A model generated the notes under the pieces. The model ran no database searches and had not been told where the DNA came from. It was given only the letters and a program-made list of their open reading frames with translations. From assembly GCA_900545665.1 (NCBI GenBank), contig UQZU01000006.1:14002-78001 (forward strand): 64,000 nt of DNA, given 5' to 3'. Shown piece after piece: positions 39,840-47,794 of the stretch. Position 1 is the first letter of the stretch; each line of letters opens with the position of its first letter. Made by a program: the position numbers and the translations under genes. This DNA is from an uncultured Collinsella sp. (GTDB lineage: Bacteria; Actinomycetota; Coriobacteriia; Coriobacteriales; Coriobacteriaceae).

Positions 39840-41000
39840 ATGAAAAACCATACGGTTTTGCTTTATATGACGTTCGTTTTTCTGTCGAACTTCAGCACCA
39901 TTTTGTATTTTCTAACTGTCTACCTTGAGTTCGTCGGGCTTTCGATGGTAGCGATTTCTAGCATGATGATTGCATATCAAGTGAGCAAGTTCATCCTTGA
40001 AGTTCCCACTGGCTATATTGCTGATAGGTTTGGACGAAAGACAAGCGGCCTCGTTGGCATTGTGGGAATGCTTGGATACTACGCCGCCCTGCTCCTCGTC
40101 CGTTCTCCTCTGCTTTTAATCGGTGCGTTTGCTCTCAAAGGTTTTGCCGTTGCATGTGTGAGCGGATCCATAGAAGCGATTTACATTGACGGCGTCTCTC
40201 AGGACCAGCTCGTAAGACTTAATGTCGTTGAGCGTTTTGTTTTCTATGCCTCTTATGCCATCTCCGCTTGCGTGGGCGGTTTCATTTCGTCTGTCGGTGC
40301 ATATCTCATTGGTCTTTCGGCGGATATCATCGCAATGGTGCTGACATTGGTTGTCGTTGTCTGTATTCCTGAGGTGAGAAGAGAAGGCGCTGCGGTGACA
40401 CCTGAGCATGGAATGAGCCCGAAGATGATCGGTACTGCTATTGCGGGTAATGGCATTCTTCGGTCAGCGTTCATCATGGACTGTTCTCAGGCATTTGCCT
40501 TCGTCGCTCTGGAAGACTTCTTCTCACTGTTGCTTGCGGGCCGCGGAATGAATGCCGTCGCTTCGGGCGTGACCATTGCGGTCCAGCTCCTTGCCTCCGC
40601 CTCCATAGGATTTATTGTGCCCAGTGTGATTGCTCGTGTCGACAAGGGCTGTATTGCGCGTATTTGCGGCATCATTCGCTTAGTATTGACAGCTTTGTTT
40701 TTGATTCCCCTTACTCCTGCTAATTTGCTGCCCGTGTTCTATGTGCTGCAGACGGTCGCTTACTCGTTATTTGCTCCAATTAAATACTCAATTTTTCAAA
40801 ATGCTGCCGATTCTTCGATGCGCTGTTCACTGATTTCGGTTCAAAGCCAGATGGTGGCGGTGGGTGCCATCTTTTTCTATCTGCTCAACGCTGTGCTGAG
40901 TAGCGTTGCGGGCATTCGAGTCGTATTGCTTGTTGCGCTCGGGATTTCTTCCCTGGTGTATATCCCCGCGCTATTTCGTCTTACAAGTCAAAGGCCATGA
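39840..41000 (+). CDS. MFS transporter
   Basis: 387 residues with about 12 hydrophobic helices. Motif A between helices 2 and 3 reads GYIADRFGRKTSG. The opening has MTFVFLSNFSTILYFLTVYL. It is a single-component secondary transporter, probably an efflux pump (the type often annotated as multidrug or sugar efflux), but the substrate is not visible. GGAGGGCG precedes ATG 39840. It is AT-richer than its surroundings, like the adjacent LysR gene, suggesting a transferred pair. A terminator follows at 41034. Confidence 0.78.
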   Translation: MKNHTVLLYMTFVFLSNFSTILYFLTVYLEFVGLSMVAISSMMIAYQVSKFILEVPTGYIADRFGRKTSGLVGIVGMLGYYAALLLVRSPLLLIGAFALKGFAVACVSGSIEAIYIDGVSQDQLVRLNVVERFVFYASYAISACVGGFISSVGAYLIGLSADIIAMVLTLVVVVCIPEVRREGAAVTPEHGMSPKMIGTAIAGNGILRSAFIMDCSQAFAFVALEDFFSLLLAGRGMNAVASGVTIAVQLLASASIGFIVPSVIARVDKGCIARICGIIRLVLTALFLIPLTPANLLPVFYVLQTVAYSLFAPIKYSIFQNAADSSMRCSLISVQSQMVAVGAIFFYLLNAVLSSVAGIRVVLLVALGISSLVYIPALFRLTSQRP

Positions 41001-41033
41001 GTATTTAGGCACCGATAACTTATATATCAACGC

Positions 41034-41067
41034 AATAAACCCGAGCGCGAGGGCGTTTGGGTTTATT
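41034..41067 (+). terminator. Terminator of the MFS gene
   Basis: AATAAACCC (41034-41042) pairs with GGGTTTATT (41059-41067); the intervening GCGC-rich segment extends the stem. It lies 54 bases before ackA. Confidence 0.7.
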
Positions 41068-41120
41068 ATTGAAGCGTATGTAACCTGGCGGCGCCACACC
41101 GCCTGTTAGTAGGGAGACAC

Positions 41121-42299
41121 ATGAACGTTCTGGTCGTCAACGCAGGATCTTCGACCCTTAAGTATCAGGTCATCGATACCAAGTCCCACAAGGTGTCCGC
41201 AAAGGGCTCCTGCGAGCGCGTCTGCTTTACCGGCGGTACCTTCACCCATGCTGCCAACGGTTCCAAGAAGGTGACCGAGAACATCGAGTTCCCCGACCAC
41301 AAGGTCGCCATCGAGGTCGTCCTGAAGGACCTCGAGACCAACGGCGTCAAGATCGAGGGCATCGGCCACCGTATCGTTCAGGGTGGTTGGTACTTTGGGG
41401 ACTCCTCCCTCGTCGACGAGGACGTCCTCGCCAAGATCCGCGAGGTCGCTCCGCTCGCCCCGCTGCACAATAACCCCGAGGCCAACGTTATCGAGTACTG
41501 CCTGGAGCAGTATCCCGACCTGCCCAACGTCACGGTCTACGACACCGCTTTCCACTTCAACATGCCCGAGGTCGCCAAGACTTACGCCCTACCCAAGGAC
41601 GTCTGCGACAAGCTGCACATCCGTAAGTACGGCGCCCACGGCACCAGCTACCGTTACATTTCCAAGAAGGTCGCCGAGATGACCAACGGCGAGGCCCGCA
41701 AGGTCGTCGTGTGCCACATCGGCTCCGGCGCTTCCCTGTGCGCTATCGAGGACGGCAAGTGCATGGACACCACCATGGGCCTCACCCCGCTCGACGGCGT
41801 CATGATGGGCACCCGCTGCGGCTCCATCGACCCGGCTACCGTGTGCTACCTGCAGCGCGAGGGCGGCTACACCTTCGACGAGGTCGACGAGATGATGAAC
41901 AAGAAGTCCGGCCTTTTGGCTGTGACCGGTGGCAAGACCAACGACTGCCGCAACGTCGAGGAGCTCGCCGCTGCTGGTGATCCCGAGGCTCAGCTCGCCT
42001 TCGATATGTTCGTCTACAAGATTGCCGCCAAGGCTGCCGAGATGGCTACTTCCATGTGCGGCATGGACACGCTCGTCTTTACCGCCGGCATCGGCGAGCA
42101 TGCTCCGGCCGTTCGCGCTGGCGTGGCCGATCGCTTGGCCTTTATGGGTGTCAAGATGGATCACGCCCGCAACGCCCTGCGTGGCGACGGCGCTTGGTGC
42201 CTGTCCGCCAAGGATTCCAAGGTCAAGATTTTCGTCATCCCCACGGACGAGGAGTTCATGATCGCTTCCGACGTCGAGCGCATCGTCAACGGCAAGTAA
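41121..42299 (+). CDS. ackA: Acetate kinase, first copy
   Basis: 392 residues, full length. The opening VLVVNAGSSTLKYQ, IGHRIVQGGWYF, the substrate loop GAHGTSYRYI, HIGSGASLCAIEDGKCMDTTMGLTPLDGVMMGTRCGSIDP and FTAGIGEHAP mark the ASKHA fold kinase family. It converts acetyl-phosphate and ADP to acetate and ATP. It lies upstream of a second acetate kinase gene and convergent with pta; the Tyr in GTSYRY is where most AckA proteins have His (GTSHRY), as the second copy does. Its own terminator follows at 42311. Confidence 0.9.
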   Translation: MNVLVVNAGSSTLKYQVIDTKSHKVSAKGSCERVCFTGGTFTHAANGSKKVTENIEFPDHKVAIEVVLKDLETNGVKIEGIGHRIVQGGWYFGDSSLVDEDVLAKIREVAPLAPLHNNPEANVIEYCLEQYPDLPNVTVYDTAFHFNMPEVAKTYALPKDVCDKLHIRKYGAHGTSYRYISKKVAEMTNGEARKVVVCHIGSGASLCAIEDGKCMDTTMGLTPLDGVMMGTRCGSIDPATVCYLQREGGYTFDEVDEMMNKKSGLLAVTGGKTNDCRNVEELAAAGDPEAQLAFDMFVYKIAAKAAEMATSMCGMDTLVFTAGIGEHAPAVRAGVADRLAFMGVKMDHARNALRGDGAWCLSAKDSKVKIFVIPTDEEFMIASDVERIVNGK

Positions 42300-42310
42300 T
42301 TGCAAGAGGG

Positions 42311-42349
42311 GAGGGGCTGGACGACCGAGCGCCGTTCGGCCCCTCTTTT
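42311..42349 (+). terminator. Terminator of the first acetate kinase gene
   Basis: GAGGGGC (42311-42317) pairs with GCCCCTC (42339-42345), followed by TTTT. The two ackA copies are therefore separate transcripts. Confidence 0.75.
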
Positions 42350-42380
42350 GCGCTCGTTGGGCGATATGCCTGATAGCTAT

Positions 42381-42397
42381 TTATCAAAGTGTGATAA
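42381..42397 (+). promoter_or_regulatory. Inverted repeat in the promoter of the second acetate kinase
   Basis: TTATCA-AAGTG-TGATAA, a perfect 6-5-6 dyad, overlapping a possible -35 (TTATCA) with -10-like TATTAA 16 bases on. No matching feature is seen ahead of the first copy. The regulator is unknown. Confidence 0.45.
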
Positions 42398-42463
42398 CTT
42401 CTTATTAACATGCGGCCGCTTTAAGGGGTCTGCGTCGACCGTATCGCACTGCAAAGGAGTCTC

Positions 42464-43642
42464 ATGAACGTACTTGTTGTCAACGCCGGTAGCTCAAGCC
42501 TTAAATATCAGCTTTTGGATACCGATACCCGCGAGGTTTTCGCCAAGGGCAACTGCGAGCGTATCGGTTCGGACATGGGCATCTTTGGCCACTCTGAGAA
42601 CGGTGGCGCCAAGCAAACCGAGGAGGTTCCCTTCCCGGATCACCGTTCGGCTATCGCACGTGTGCTCGAGGAGCTCGAGAAGACCGACTTTACGATCGAT
42701 GGCATTGGTCATCGCATTGTTCAAGGCGGCTGGCACTTTAAGGATTCCGCGGTCGTCGACGACGAGGTCATGGCTAAGATTCTCGAGGTGGCTCCGCTCG
42801 CCCCGCTGCACAATTACGGCGAGGCCGCAGCAATCGAGTATTGCCGCGAGAAGTATCCGGAGCTGCCCAACGTCGCCGTCTTCGACACCTCGTTCCACAT
42901 GACCATGCCCGAGGTTGCCTACACCTACGCCCTGCCCAAGGACGTGTGCGACAAGTACCACGTGCGCAAGTACGGCGCCCACGGTACGAGCCACCGCTAT
43001 GAGTGGATGATGGCCAAGGAGATCCTAGGCTCGCGCTGCCACCGTCTGCTTTCGTGCCATCTGGGCAACGGTGCTTCGCTTGCCGCCATCGAGGACGGTG
43101 TGTGCCGCGATACCACGATGGGCCTCACGCCGCTCGACGGCCTGATGATGGGCACCCGTTGTGGTTCCATTGACCCCGCTACCGTGTGCTACCTCCAGCG
43201 CGAGGGTGGCTACAGCTACCAGGAAGTCGATGACATGATGAACAAGCAGTCTGGTCTGCTTGCCATCTCGGGGATCTCCAATGACGCCCGCGACATCCGC
43301 ACACGCGCCTCCGAGGGTGACGAGCGCTGCCTGCTCGCCTTCGATATGTTCGCCTACAAGGCCATGCAGCAGGCCGGCTCCATGATCGCTTCCATGGCGG
43401 GCGTGGACACCATCACCTTTACCGCCGGCATCGGCGAGAACGACTGGTCGATCCGCAAGGCCTTCTGCGACTGCTTTGAGTGGCTGGGCGTGCGTATCGA
43501 CAACAACAAGAACCGCGAGGCCGTGGGCAACGGCCCGCAGGTCATCAGCGCCGCCGGCTCTTCCGTCACGGTCATGGTCATCCCCACCGACGAGGAATAC
43601 ATGATCGCCCACGACGTCGAGCGTCTAACCAAGAACAACTAA
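42464..43642 (+). CDS. ackA2: Acetate kinase, second copy
   Basis: 392 residues, same length as the first copy and clearly paralogous (VLVVNAGSSSLKYQ, GIGHRIVQGGWHF, GAHGTSHRYEW, HLGNGASLAAIEDG, GLMMGTRCGSIDPATVCYLQ, FTAGIGENDW). The canonical GTSHRY histidine is kept here, and the loop around SGISNDARDIR is the standard one; the first copy has GGKTNDCRN there. This copy thus looks more conventional. It is transcribed from its own promoter with a dyad at 42381. A terminator at 43665 and a nested repeat separate it from convergent pta. Confidence 0.9.
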   Translation: MNVLVVNAGSSSLKYQLLDTDTREVFAKGNCERIGSDMGIFGHSENGGAKQTEEVPFPDHRSAIARVLEELEKTDFTIDGIGHRIVQGGWHFKDSAVVDDEVMAKILEVAPLAPLHNYGEAAAIEYCREKYPELPNVAVFDTSFHMTMPEVAYTYALPKDVCDKYHVRKYGAHGTSHRYEWMMAKEILGSRCHRLLSCHLGNGASLAAIEDGVCRDTTMGLTPLDGLMMGTRCGSIDPATVCYLQREGGYSYQEVDDMMNKQSGLLAISGISNDARDIRTRASEGDERCLLAFDMFAYKAMQQAGSMIASMAGVDTITFTAGIGENDWSIRKAFCDCFEWLGVRIDNNKNREAVGNGPQVISAAGSSVTVMVIPTDEEYMIAHDVERLTKNN

Positions 43643-43664
43643 CGCGCGCATTTGCAAGTAAACG

Positions 43665-43699
43665 AAAGGCCTCCAGAGCAACAGCTCCGGAGGCCTTTT
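43665..43699 (+). terminator. Terminator of the second acetate kinase gene
   Basis: A perfect 10-bp stem (AAAGGCCTCC / GGAGGCCTTT) with a 14-base loop and TTTT. Confidence 0.88.
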
Positions 43700-43847
43700 G
43701 CTAGCAGGCAGAAATTCCAGTCCCAAAGTGACCATCACCAGCAACGCCTGCGCTTCCAACAACGGCATCCAATCATTCAGATCTTCAGCCCCAGCTCGCA
43801 GCCAAGCCGCCGTCCATTCCAGATGCCCTGAATGCTACGTGGCGGTA
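43700..43847. other. Intergenic stretch without recognisable feature
   Basis: About 150 bases between the ackA2 terminator and the nested repeat of pta. No open frame with a ribosome site, no tRNA-like fold and no repeat was seen. It is C-rich on the plus strand. Confidence 0.5.
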
Positions 43848-43978
43848 GAAGGCCGTACGGGCTAACCCCTGAAAACAATCCGCAGACCAGAAACGCCCCC
43901 GTTCGTAGCTCCGGAGGAGCAGAACGGGGGCGTTTCATTGGTCGAGGACGTTTTCAGGGGTTAGCCCGTACGGCCTTC
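43848..43978. repeat. Nested inverted repeat around terminator, site 3
   Basis: Arms 43848-43876 and 43950-43978 are perfect 29-bp inverted repeats (left arm begins GAAGGCCGTACGGGC). They enclose the terminator at 43890-43936, which itself contains a third hairpin (GCTCC/GGAGC). The total is 131 bp; the right arm ends 16 bases from the pta stop. Confidence 0.85.
43890..43936. terminator. Terminator of pta
   Basis: A perfect 15-bp stem (GAAACGCCCCCGTTC / GAACGGGGGCGTTTC) around an inner 5-bp hairpin. It lies inside the long nested repeat. Confidence 0.85.
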
Positions 43979-43993
43979 GGGCGAGTGCGTCCG

Positions 43994-44974
43994 CTACTCA
44001 GCCATCTGAGCCTGGACGGCGGTGATGGCCACGACACCCACGATGTCGTCGGCAGAGCAGCCGCGCGAAAGGTCGTTGACCGGTTTGGCGATGCCCTGCA
44101 GGATGGGACCGTAGGCGTCGGCACCGGCGAAGCGCTGGACCAGCTTGTAGCCGATGTTGCCGGCCTCGAGGTCGGGGAACACGAGCACGTTGGCCTTGCC
44201 GGCAACGGAGGAACCGGGAGCCTTGAGCTGGGCGACGGTGGGGACGATGGCGGCGTCGAGCTGCAGGTCGCCATCGATGGCGAGCTCGGGAGCCTTCTCC
44301 TTGCAGAACTTCACGGCCTCCTGGACCTTCTTGGCGACCTCGCCGCCGGCGGAGCCCATGGTGGAGTAGGAGAGCATGGCCACGTGCGGCTCGACGTTGC
44401 CCATAAAGGTGGACCAGGAGTGAGCGGAGGCGATGGCGATCTCGGAGAGCTCGTCGGAGGACGGGTTGATGTTGAGGCCGCAGTCGGCGAAGATCAGCGT
44501 GCCGTCGGTGCCGAACTGCGGGGTGTCGGTGCACATAACGAAGAAGGCCGAGACCAGCTTGGTGCCCGGGGCGGTCTTGAGGATCTGCAGCGCGGGGCGC
44601 AGGGTGTCGGCGGTAGAATGGCAGGCGCCGGAGACCAGGCCGTCGGCATCGCCCATCTTGACCATCATGGTGCCAAAGTAGGTAGCGTCCATCACCTGGG
44701 CGCGAGCCTGCTCGATGGTGACACCCTTCTTGGCGCGGAGCTCGGCAAACTTCTGCGCGTACTCCTCGTGCTTCTCGGCATTGCGCGGGTCGATGATGGT
44801 AGCGCCGGGAACGTTGATCTCGTCGGGGTTGCCCAGGATGATAATCTTTGCCAGGCCCTCCTCGATGATCTTGGTGGCTGCGACGATGGTGCGCGGATCC
44901 TCGCCCTCGGGCAGGACGATCGTCTTAAGGTCGGCCTTGGCGGCAGACTTCATACGGTTAAGGAAATCGCTCAT
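43994..44974 (-). CDS. pta: Phosphate acetyltransferase
   Basis: 326 residues, the short (class I) Pta type without an N-terminal DRTGG region. Motifs: IVLPEGEDPRTIVAA, SGACHSTADTLRPALQI (acetyl-CoA site), FADCGLNINPSSDEL, AMLSYSTMGSAGG, LQLDAAIVP, NVLVFPDLEAGNIGYKLVQRFAGADAYGPILQG (order kept) and a final GVVAITAVQAQ. It makes acetyl-phosphate from acetyl-CoA, feeding the convergent acetate kinases. The leader has a 9-bp hairpin at 45028-45048. Confidence 0.93.
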   Translation of the reverse strand: MSDFLNRMKSAAKADLKTIVLPEGEDPRTIVAATKIIEEGLAKIIILGNPDEINVPGATIIDPRNAEKHEEYAQKFAELRAKKGVTIEQARAQVMDATYFGTMMVKMGDADGLVSGACHSTADTLRPALQILKTAPGTKLVSAFFVMCTDTPQFGTDGTLIFADCGLNINPSSDELSEIAIASAHSWSTFMGNVEPHVAMLSYSTMGSAGGEVAKKVQEAVKFCKEKAPELAIDGDLQLDAAIVPTVAQLKAPGSSVAGKANVLVFPDLEAGNIGYKLVQRFAGADAYGPILQGIAKPVNDLSRGCSADDIVGVVAITAVQAQMAE

Positions 44975-45027
44975 GTTACTCCTTACAAGCGTTTCGCTAA
45001 GCTCCAGGCGCCCGGCTGTTCACGAAT

Positions 45028-45048
45028 AAACCCGCTGCTAGCGGGTTT
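45028..45048 (-). promoter_or_regulatory. Hairpin in the pta leader
   Basis: A perfect 9-bp stem (AAACCCGCT / AGCGGGTTT) with a 3-base loop, 54 bases upstream of the pta start and downstream of its likely promoter. It has the form of a small attenuator but a poor U tract. Confidence 0.4.
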
Positions 45049-45100
45049 ACCTTTCAATTATGTTCGCCGCGGTGCTTGAGCTTTCCTTGTGTGGCAAGCT

Positions 45101-45127
45101 CATTATAGGACGCATTAGCGCTATAAT
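45101..45127. promoter_or_regulatory. Back-to-back -10 boxes between pta and glf
   Basis: ATTATAG (45101-45107) and CTATAAT (45121-45127) are perfect inverted copies, giving TATAAT on both strands 13 bases apart. They probably mark divergent promoters whose polymerases would interfere. The -35 boxes are weak. Confidence 0.45.
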
Positions 45128-45205
45128 CGCTCTGATAAATATGTCTCGAAGAATGTTCGAGAAAAGCCCAGCTAACGAGCCCGTGGCTTTTGACAAGGAG
45201 TATCG

Positions 45206-46408
45206 ATGCAGATTACCTCAGGCCTGCCTGAAGGCTTTAACGCCGGCGCGTACGACATGATTGTCGTCGGCGCCGGATATGCCGGTGCCGTTTGTGCCCG
45301 CCGTCTCGCCGAGACCATCGGCTATCGTGTTGCCGTTCTGGAGCGCCGTAGCCACATTGCGGGCAACGCCTACGACTGCGCCGATGAGGCCGGGATCCTT
45401 ATCCACGAGTATGGTCCGCACATCTACCATACCTTTAATGAGCGCGTCCACAATTTCCTGTCGCGCTTTACCAAGTGGACGGACTACCAGCACAAGGTGC
45501 TCGCCAACATCAACGGCACCCTTATGCCCGTGCCCTTTAACCACGCGAGCCTTAAGCTCGCCTTTGGCGATGAGCGCGGCGAGGAGCTATATCAAAAGCT
45601 TGTGGAGACCTTTGGCAAGGACGTCAAGGTGCCCATCATGGAGCTGCGCAAGAAGAACGACCCGGATCTTGCCGAGGTTGCTGATTACGTCTACGAGAAC
45701 GTCTTTTTGCATTACACCATGAAGCAGTGGGGTCAGACGCCCGACCAGATCGACCCGTCGATCACCGGACGCGTTCCCGTTTTTGTGGGCGACGATGACC
45801 GCTACTTCCCGCAGGCCCCCTTCCAGGGTATGCCGCAGGATGGCTACACGGCGCTGTTTGAACACATGCTCGACCACGACCTGATTGATGTGTTCTGCGA
45901 CGTGGATGCTCGCGATCTCTTCGAGATCGACGAGACAACCGTCAGGGTCGACGGCAAGGTCTACGGCGGCGAGATCGTCTATACCGGTCCGCTCGATGAG
46001 CTGTTCAATCTCGACTTGGGCGCCCTGCCGTACCGCACGCTCGACATGAAGTTCGAGACGCTCGATATGGATCAGTTCCAGCCCGTGGGCACCGTCAACT
46101 ACACCACGAGTGAGGATTACACGCGCATCACCGAGTTCAAGAACATGACCGGTCAGGTTTTGCCCGGCAAGACCACCATCATGAAGGAGTACTCCAAGGC
46201 CTATACGCCCGGTTCGGGCGAGACTCCGTACTACGCTATCCTGGAGCCCGAGAACCGTGAGCTCTACGAGCGCTATCTTGAGCGCGTCCAGAACCTGACG
46301 AACTTCCACCCGGTGGGTCGTCTGGCCGAGTATCGTTACTACGATATGGACGCCGTGACCAATTCCGCCCTCGATCTTTCGGATGAGATTATCGCCTGCC
46401 ATGCATAA
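45206..46408 (+). CDS. glf: UDP-galactopyranose mutase
   Basis: 400 residues, flavoenzyme. The N-terminal FAD loop is DMIVVGAGYAGAVCARRLAE with the family R-x-H-I-x-G-N-A-Y-D motif (ERRSHIAGNAYDCAD) and YGPHIYHT. The substrate region LHYTMKQWG, RVPVFVGDDDRYFPQAPFQGMP and the arginine/tyrosine-rich part near FHPVGRLAEYRYYDMD are present. It interconverts UDP-galactopyranose and UDP-galactofuranose, giving galactofuranose for surface glycans. It overlaps the following glycosyltransferase gene by 8 bases. Confidence 0.93.
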   Translation: MQITSGLPEGFNAGAYDMIVVGAGYAGAVCARRLAETIGYRVAVLERRSHIAGNAYDCADEAGILIHEYGPHIYHTFNERVHNFLSRFTKWTDYQHKVLANINGTLMPVPFNHASLKLAFGDERGEELYQKLVETFGKDVKVPIMELRKKNDPDLAEVADYVYENVFLHYTMKQWGQTPDQIDPSITGRVPVFVGDDDRYFPQAPFQGMPQDGYTALFEHMLDHDLIDVFCDVDARDLFEIDETTVRVDGKVYGGEIVYTGPLDELFNLDLGALPYRTLDMKFETLDMDQFQPVGTVNYTTSEDYTRITEFKNMTGQVLPGKTTIMKEYSKAYTPGSGETPYYAILEPENRELYERYLERVQNLTNFHPVGRLAEYRYYDMDAVTNSALDLSDEIIACHA

Positions 46409-47432
46409 AGTCATAACATTCGGTATTCCCTCGTATAACGCCGCCAAGGACATGGACCATTGCATCACCTCCATCTTGGAGGGGAGCAATTACGCCACCG
46501 ATATCGAGATTATCGTGGTGGACGACGGCTCCAAGGACGAGACGGCCGCCAAGGCCGACGAGTGGGAGGCCCGTTATCCTGGAATCATCCGCGCGGTGCA
46601 CCAGGAGAATGGCGGCCACGGTATCGCCGTCCTCTCGGGTCTGCGCGAGGCGCAGGGCACCTACTACAAGGTTGTCGACTCGGACGACTGGCTCGACGGT
46701 GCGGCGCTTTCGACCATGCTGTCGATTCTGCGTGGCTTTGAGGAGCGCGACCAGCGCGTCGACCTGTTTATCTCGAACTACGTGTACGAGAAGGTTTACG
46801 AGGGCACGCATACCGCTATTGGCTACAAGTTTGCCCTGCCGCGCAAAAAGATTTTCTCTTGGGACCAGATCGGACACTTCCGTCCCGATCAGAACCTGCT
46901 CATGCACAGCCTGTGCTATCGCACCGATGTACTGCGCGAGTCCAATTTGCCTATGCCGGCACACACGTTCTACGTGGATAATATCTACGCTTACGTGCCG
47001 CTGCCGCGCTGCAAGACCATGTATTACGCCGACATCGACCTCTATCGCTACTTTATCGGTCGCGAGGGCCAGAGCGTCAATGAGGCCACGATGGTCAAGC
47101 GCTTGGGTCAGCAGTTCCGCGTAACGCGCATCATGATGGAATCGTTCCACCTGTACCAGGACGTCGAGTCCTCGCGTCTGCGTTCGTACATGATGGGCTA
47201 CTTCACCATGATGATGGCGATTTGCTCGGTGCTCACCAAGCTTTCCGAGGAAGATTGTGCCGATGAGCGCCTGAAGACGCTGTGGAACGACCTGAAGGAG
47301 TACGACGAACGCATGTATCGTCGCGCTCGCTACGGCGTGGTCGGATTCTTTACCAACCTGCATGGACGGGCCGGAGACAAAACCACACTCGGCCTATACC
47401 ATCTTGCCTCAAAGATCTTCAAATTCAACTAG
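46401..47432 (+). CDS. Family 2 glycosyltransferase
   Basis: 343 residues. A GT-A fold with the nucleotide-sugar-binding opening KVITFGIPSYNAAKDMDHCI, EIIVVDDGSKDETAAKADEW (DDGS), GHGIAVLSGLREAQGTYYKVVDSDDWLD (DxD-like DSDDW). The C-terminal half has amphipathic helices (LYRYFIGREGQSVNE). It overlaps glf, so it may transfer galactofuranose or act on a glycan that contains it. GT2 acceptors cannot be read from sequence. Confidence 0.82.
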   Translation: MHKVITFGIPSYNAAKDMDHCITSILEGSNYATDIEIIVVDDGSKDETAAKADEWEARYPGIIRAVHQENGGHGIAVLSGLREAQGTYYKVVDSDDWLDGAALSTMLSILRGFEERDQRVDLFISNYVYEKVYEGTHTAIGYKFALPRKKIFSWDQIGHFRPDQNLLMHSLCYRTDVLRESNLPMPAHTFYVDNIYAYVPLPRCKTMYYADIDLYRYFIGREGQSVNEATMVKRLGQQFRVTRIMMESFHLYQDVESSRLRSYMMGYFTMMMAICSVLTKLSEEDCADERLKTLWNDLKEYDERMYRRARYGVVGFFTNLHGRAGDKTTLGLYHLASKIFKFN

Positions 47433-47454
47433 CACAGAAATGCTCGGGTAACGG

Positions 47455-47563
47455 GGACCCCTGGTCCTTAACTTGCTACTTCGAACAGTCCTGCGCAAGA
47501 CGGAGGCGCCACTGGCGCCTCCTTTGCGTGCGGAACTCGTATCAAGTTAAGGACCAGGGGTCC
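47455..47563. repeat. Nested inverted repeat around terminator, site 4
   Basis: Arms 47455-47475 and 47543-47563 are perfect 21-bp inverted repeats (left arm starts GGACCCCTGGTCC). They enclose a terminator hairpin at 47502-47522. The element starts 23 bases after the glycosyltransferase stop. Confidence 0.85.
47495..47532. terminator. Terminator of glf-glycosyltransferase operon
   Basis: A core 9-bp stem GGAGGCGCC / GGCGCCTCC with loop ACT, extended by CGCAA / TTGCG outside a small bulge. Confidence 0.75.
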
Positions 47564-47657
47564 TCTGCTATGTCTCGCTTTATGTCAGCAAGCTGAATTT
47601 GAAGATCTTGGACGCGCGGTACACAGGGGCCTGGGCTGAAGGGGATCTTGTTGAGTA

Positions 47658-47782
47658 GGTTGCCCGGTGGAGCTTGGTTATGTTTGTCGCGAGTTCCGCA
47701 CGAGCCGAAGAGCACTTAATGTGCTCTTCGTGCGAGCCAGGACTGTAGAGCAGCAAACATAACCAAGCCCCACCGGGCAACC
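47658..47782. repeat. Nested inverted repeat around terminator, site 5
   Basis: Arms 47658-47686 and 47754-47782 are complementary at 28 of 29 positions (left arm starts GGTTGCCCGGTGG). They enclose the hairpin at 47706-47730. The right arm ends 12 bases from the P1 peptidase stop. The bases between, and the first part of the peptidase stop region, include AAAGTAACCT...CCTGACC, similar to the 33-mer core. Confidence 0.85.
47706..47730. terminator. Hairpin of the P1 peptidase transcript end
   Basis: A perfect 10-bp stem (CGAAGAGCAC / GTGCTCTTCG) with a 5-base loop; outer bases TGCG/CGCA can extend it. No clear U tract. Confidence 0.6.
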
Positions 47783-47794
47783 GGTCAGGTTAGG

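Noticed and set aside
42381..42397. FNR or Rex operator at the second acetate kinase promoter
   Set aside because: The dyad TTATCA-N5-TGATAA does not match the TTGAT-N4-ATCAA or TTGTGAA-type consensus closely enough to name a factor.
43848..43978. MITE with 29-bp terminal inverted repeats
   Set aside because: The five similar units have unrelated arm sequences and no visible target-site duplications, so one MITE family does not explain them; recorded instead as a structural class.
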